Source: Paenarthrobacter nicotinovorans (GTDB lineage Bacteria > Actinomycetota > Actinomycetes > Actinomycetales > Micrococcaceae). From it: a stretch of DNA of 64,000 bases. Positions 60,896 to 64,000 of this stretch are shown in pieces. The position numbers and the translations under genes are program-made. The notes beneath the pieces are model-generated. The model was not told the origin of the DNA, did not search any database, and was given only the letters and a program-made list of their open reading frames with translations. The stretch is from contig NZ_CP089293.1 of NCBI RefSeq assembly GCF_021919345.1, positions 1,488,001 through 1,552,000 on the forward strand, given 5' to 3'. Numbering within the stretch: the first letter of the stretch is position 1; every line of letters starts with the position of its first letter.

Positions 60896-63138
60896 CCATG
60901 ACCCTGCCAACAACAGCCACAGAACCAACAACAGCCACAGAACCAGCCACAGAACCCACAGTCTCAGCGCAGACCTTTTCGGCCGTCCTCGTTGCCAACC
61001 GAGGTGAGATCGCGTGCCGTGTCATCCGAACCCTAAGGGACATGGGCATCCGCTCAGTCGCCGTCTATTCGGAAGTGGACAAGGACGCCAAACACGTCAG
61101 CCTGGCGGATACGGCCGTCGCCATTGGCGGAACGTCACCTGCGGACAGCTACTTGAAGATCGACGCCATCATTGACGCGTGCCGCCGCAGCGGAGCGGAG
61201 GCCGTTCATCCGGGCTACGGCTTCCTGTCCGAGAACGTAGCGTTCGCCAAAGCGTTGGACGCTGCCGGCATCACGTTCATCGGACCCGGTATCGGTGCCA
61301 TCGAAGTGATGGGAGACAAGATCCGGTCCAAGAACCACGTAATGGCCTACGACGTTCCCTGCGTTCCCGGCATCGCCAAGCCCGGACTCACTGACCAGGA
61401 TCTCATTGAAGCAGCCACCGAAGTCGGCTTCCCGCTCCTGATCAAGCCATCGGCAGGCGGCGGTGGCAAGGGTATGCACGTGGTGGAACGGGCCGAGGAC
61501 CTGGCCTCCACGCTTCTGACGGCGAGGCGCGTCGCAGCGTCCGCTTTCGGTGACGACACTCTCTTCCTGGAACGGCTCATCCGGGCTCCCCGGCACATCG
61601 AAGTGCAGGTCCTGGCCGACAACCACGGAAACGTCATCCACCTCGGCGAGCGCGAATGTTCCCTGCAACGACGGCACCAAAAGGTCATCGAAGAAGCTCC
61701 CTCCGCGCTTTTCGAATCACTGGCGGACGGCGCTGCCCACAGGGCGCGGATCGGCGAGGCGGCCTGCAACGCAGCGCGTTCGGTCAATTACAGCGGCGCC
61801 GGAACCGTCGAGTTCCTGGTGTCCGACGAACATCCGGATGAGTTCTTCTTCATGGAGATGAACACCCGGCTGCAGGTGGAGCATCCCGTCACTGAGCTGG
61901 TCACGGGAATCGACCTCGTTGAATGGCAGGTGAGGATCGCCGCCGGTGAGGTGCTCACCGTGGCGCAGTCCGACGTCGTACTGCAAGGCCATGCCGTGGA
62001 GGCGCGGGTGTACGCGGAGGTGCCCGAGCGGAACTTCATGCCGTCGATGGGGCGCATCGTGGCACTCGCTGAGCATGGCGCGGCGGACGCCGCGGTGTCC
62101 GGTCAGCAGCAGGCCCATGCCAATGTGCGGATCGACTCCGCCATGCGGGACGGGCTGCAGATCACGGGTGACTACGATCCCATGCTCGCCAAAGTTATCG
62201 CGTGGGGAGCGGACAGGGCCGCCGCACTGGACACGCTGGATGCTGCGCTGGGCCGTTACACCTTGCTGGGCGTGGACACGAACGTCGAGTACCTTCGACT
62301 CCTGATCAACGACGCCGATGTCCGTGCCGGGCACCTCGACACCGGGTTGATTGAACGCAAGCTGCCGTCCATGGAGTTCCGGCACGCAGGCCCCAAGGAA
62401 CTGATCGCGGCCGCCCTCACGCTGTGGCTTGAACGCCCGGCCCCGGCGCTCGCAGGAGACGCGTGGAAGAGCGCCGACGCTTGGCGGGTCGGGGCTCCCG
62501 GTGCCTGGACCGCGACCTTCGGCGTCCCAGGCGCCGCTATGGCTACGGTCGCCGTCACCGAAAAGGCCGGCACCGTGACGGCAAGGGTCGACGACGGCGA
62601 ACCGGTGGGCGTGCGGGTGGCCGACCGCAGCGGGACCGGGATAACCCTGGAGTTCGACGGCGGTCAGGTCACCTATGCGGTGGCCACGGCGGACGCAGCA
62701 CGGGAGATCTTCGTGGGCAACGATGGCTGGTCCTGCCGGCTTGAGGTCCTTGACCGGGCCGGGCGCCTGCAACGGATGCTCGCGGGGATCCAGCGCGTCG
62801 AAGGAGCAGCCGATCCGGAAGTGCGCTCGCCCATGCCCGGGACGGTGGTTTCCGTGTCCGTGGCCAACGGTGACGTGGTCGAGGAAGGACAGGTCCTCCT
62901 GGCTGTTGAAGCCATGAAGATGGAGCACCAACTTGTGGCGTCCGTCGCCGGAACCGTCCACCTCACCAGCAAACCCGGCGATCTGGTCAAAGCCGACCAG
63001 GTGCTCGCCACCATCCATGCAGCGGTCGCCGCAGAAGACACGGCCAACGCGGGCCGCGACACCAACAACGGCCGGAACCCAGACAAGAGCCAGAACCCAG
63101 ACAACGGCCAAATCCCAGACAAGGAAGTCCAGCCATGA
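60892..63138 (+). CDS. Acyl-CoA carboxylase alpha subunit (biotin carboxylase and carrier)
   Basis: A 748-residue fused subunit. The biotin carboxylase domain (about 25-470) has [39 protein letters not shown] and [15 protein letters not shown]. The carrier domain at the end has EAMKMEH with the biotinylated Lys at about 676. The first 22 residues and the last 30 are low-complexity repeats. It pairs with the beta subunit encoded upstream. The GTG at 60892 gives a 4-base overlap; the ATG at 60898 is also possible. It overlaps the acyl-CoA dehydrogenase start in ATGA. Confidence 0.93.
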   Translation: MTMTLPTTATEPTTATEPATEPTVSAQTFSAVLVANRGEIACRVIRTLRDMGIRSVAVYSEVDKDAKHVSLADTAVAIGGTSPADSYLKIDAIIDACRRSGAEAVHPGYGFLSENVAFAKALDAAGITFIGPGIGAIEVMGDKIRSKNHVMAYDVPCVPGIAKPGLTDQDLIEAATEVGFPLLIKPSAGGGGKGMHVVERAEDLASTLLTARRVAASAFGDDTLFLERLIRAPRHIEVQVLADNHGNVIHLGERECSLQRRHQKVIEEAPSALFESLADGAAHRARIGEAACNAARSVNYSGAGTVEFLVSDEHPDEFFFMEMNTRLQVEHPVTELVTGIDLVEWQVRIAAGEVLTVAQSDVVLQGHAVEARVYAEVPERNFMPSMGRIVALAEHGAADAAVSGQQQAHANVRIDSAMRDGLQITGDYDPMLAKVIAWGADRAAALDTLDAALGRYTLLGVDTNVEYLRLLINDADVRAGHLDTGLIERKLPSMEFRHAGPKELIAAALTLWLERPAPALAGDAWKSADAWRVGAPGAWTATFGVPGAAMATVAVTEKAGTVTARVDDGEPVGVRVADRSGTGITLEFDGGQVTYAVATADAAREIFVGNDGWSCRLEVLDRAGRLQRMLAGIQRVEGAADPEVRSPMPGTVVSVSVANGDVVEEGQVLLAVEAMKMEHQLVASVAGTVHLTSKPGDLVKADQVLATIHAAVAAEDTANAGRDTNNGRNPDKSQNPDNGQIPDKEVQP
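60907..60954 (+). repeat. 18-bp repeats at the alpha-subunit N-terminus
   Basis: CCAACAACAGCCACAGAA occurs twice, followed by a 12-base partial copy, encoding T-T-A-T-E-P repeats before the conserved domain. Confidence 0.85.
63073..63126 (+). repeat. 18-bp repeats at the alpha-subunit C-terminus
   Basis: Three units of the type CAGAACCCAGACAACGGC encode N-P-D-x-x-x repeats after the biotin domain. Copies differ at several positions. Confidence 0.8.
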
Positions 63139-64000
63139 GCACGTTTGAACTGACAGAGGAATACCAGGACCTCAGCGATTCCGTCAGGGAGTTCGCCGAC
63201 GAGGTAGTAGCCCCTGTCTCCGCCAAGCACGACGAAGAGCACAGCTTCCCTTACGAAGTGGTCAAGCAGATGGGGGAGATGGGCCTGTTCGGCCTGCCGT
63301 TCCCCGAGGAATTCGGCGGGATGGGCGGAGACTACTTCGCGCTCGCCTTGGCGTTGGAACAGTTGGGGCGCGTAGACCAGTCCGTGGCCATCACCTTGGA
63401 AGCCGGAGTATCGCTGGGGGCCATGCCGGTTTACCGCTTCGGCACCGAAGAACAGAAGCAGGAGTGGCTGCCGCAGCTGGCATCCGGCCGGTCCTTGGCC
63501 GGTTTCGGGCTGACCGAGCGTGAAGCCGGATCCGACGCCGGCGGCACCAAGACCAACGCCCACCTGGAAAACGGCGAGTGGGTCATCAACGGCAACAAGG
63601 AGTTCATTACCAACTCCGGCACGGACATCACTACCCTGGTCACCGTCACGGCAGTGACAGGCCGGAAAGAGAACGCCGACGGCAGCACCAAGAAGGAGAT
63701 CTCCACCATCCTGGTGCCGACGGACACGCCGGGGTTTACCGCAGAAAAGCCCTATAACAAGGTTGGGTGGAACGCGTCGGACACCCACCCGCTGACCCTG
63801 GACAACGTCCGGGTTCCCGAAGCCAATCTGTTGGGCGAGCGCGGCCGCGGCTATGCCAACTTCCTCTCCATCCTGGACGAGGGCCGGATCGCCATCGCTG
63901 CCCTGGCCACGGGTGCGGCCCAAGGTTGCGTGGACCTGTCCGTGAAGTACGCCAAGGAGCGCAGCGCGTTCGGACAGAACATCGGCAAGTACCAGGCCAT
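63135..64000 (+). CDS. Acyl-CoA dehydrogenase, isovaleryl-CoA type (cut by window end)
   Basis: The first 288 residues of an FAD acyl-CoA dehydrogenase. The N-terminus [20 protein letters not shown], then AGFGLTEREAGSDAGGTKT and NGNKEFITNSG in the middle domain, and FLSILDEGRIAIAALATG and YAKERSAFGQ in the last helices are conserved. The catalytic Glu lies beyond the window. The position after methylcrotonyl-CoA carboxylase genes suggests isovaleryl-CoA dehydrogenase (leucine pathway), but a general short-chain enzyme is possible. It overlaps the alpha-subunit stop in ATGA. Confidence 0.9.
   Translation, partial: MSTFELTEEYQDLSDSVREFADEVVAPVSAKHDEEHSFPYEVVKQMGEMGLFGLPFPEEFGGMGGDYFALALALEQLGRVDQSVAITLEAGVSLGAMPVYRFGTEEQKQEWLPQLASGRSLAGFGLTEREAGSDAGGTKTNAHLENGEWVINGNKEFITNSGTDITTLVTVTAVTGRKENADGSTKKEISTILVPTDTPGFTAEKPYNKVGWNASDTHPLTLDNVRVPEANLLGERGRGYANFLSILDEGRIAIAALATGAAQGCVDLSVKYAKERSAFGQNIGKYQA

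Noticed and set aside
1-64000. CRISPR array, insertion sequence, rRNA operon or replication origin
   Set aside because: I looked for regularly spaced repeats, transposase motifs, rRNA-like sequence and DnaA-box clusters and saw none that I could support.

Overview
The window is high-GC actinobacterial chromosome, most likely from a Micrococcaceae genome of the Arthrobacter/Paenarthrobacter type. This placement is an inference from gene content and order: a SAM-IV riboswitch on metX, the dusB-dgt-dnaG-tRNA-Asn and rpsB-tsf-pyrH-frr-cdsA runs, frequent GTG starts, and ATGA/GTGA overlaps. I see no transposase, integrase, CRISPR array, prophage or rRNA. The stretch looks like core chromosome with a few accessory insertions.

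Layout. 0-10 kb: SAM-IV riboswitch and metX, then SHOCT, winged-helix and SGNH-hydrolase genes on the minus strand, a small esterase, an S4 protein, a DMT transporter, glyS, a GNAT enzyme and a BBE-type flavin oxidase. 10-13.8 kb: a decayed FetB-like permease, then a minus-strand operon PAP2 phosphatase - DedA - OmpR-type regulator - histidine kinase. 14-19 kb: a YibE/F protein and an ABC transporter with a DesK/DesR-type two-component system. 19-24 kb: dusB, dgt, dnaG and two nearly identical tRNA-Asn genes. 24-30 kb: an esterase paired with a rhomboid-like/aminoacyl-phosphatidylglycerol synthase fusion, a 59-residue membrane protein and a Bcr/CflA exporter. 30-34 kb: a holin-like coiled-coil protein, a CDP-alcohol phosphatidyltransferase, a DMT transporter, a GT4 glycosyltransferase and a CAU tRNA. 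34-41 kb: an acyl-CoA dehydrogenase with paired palindromic operators, an M23 peptidase, then rpsB-tsf-pyrH-frr-cdsA-DivIVA-domain gene. 41-48 kb: two acetate/monocarboxylate-type SSS symporters, each with a small partner protein, around a LytS/LytTR system. 48-51 kb: a PHP hydrolase and small membrane proteins. 51-64 kb: an Lrp/AsnC regulator divergent from a branched-chain 2-oxoacid dehydrogenase operon (E1a-E1b-E2), an SDR enzyme, a 13E12-type HNH gene, and a TetR regulator divergent from an acyl-CoA carboxylase/acyl-CoA dehydrogenase operon resembling leucine catabolism (liu).

How the parts fit. The right third reads as carbon-acid uptake plus branched-chain amino-acid breakdown. Two CRP/GlxR-like palindromes, one before the symporter operon and one before the oxoacid dehydrogenase operon, suggest shared cAMP-type control. 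The carboxylase operon and the distant acyl-CoA dehydrogenase at 34 kb both carry paired RTTA-N8-TAAC elements, which suggests one TetR regulon. The PAP2-DedA-two-component operon looks like a self-regulated undecaprenyl-phosphate recycling module. These regulatory links are inferences from sequence motifs and are the least described content of the window.
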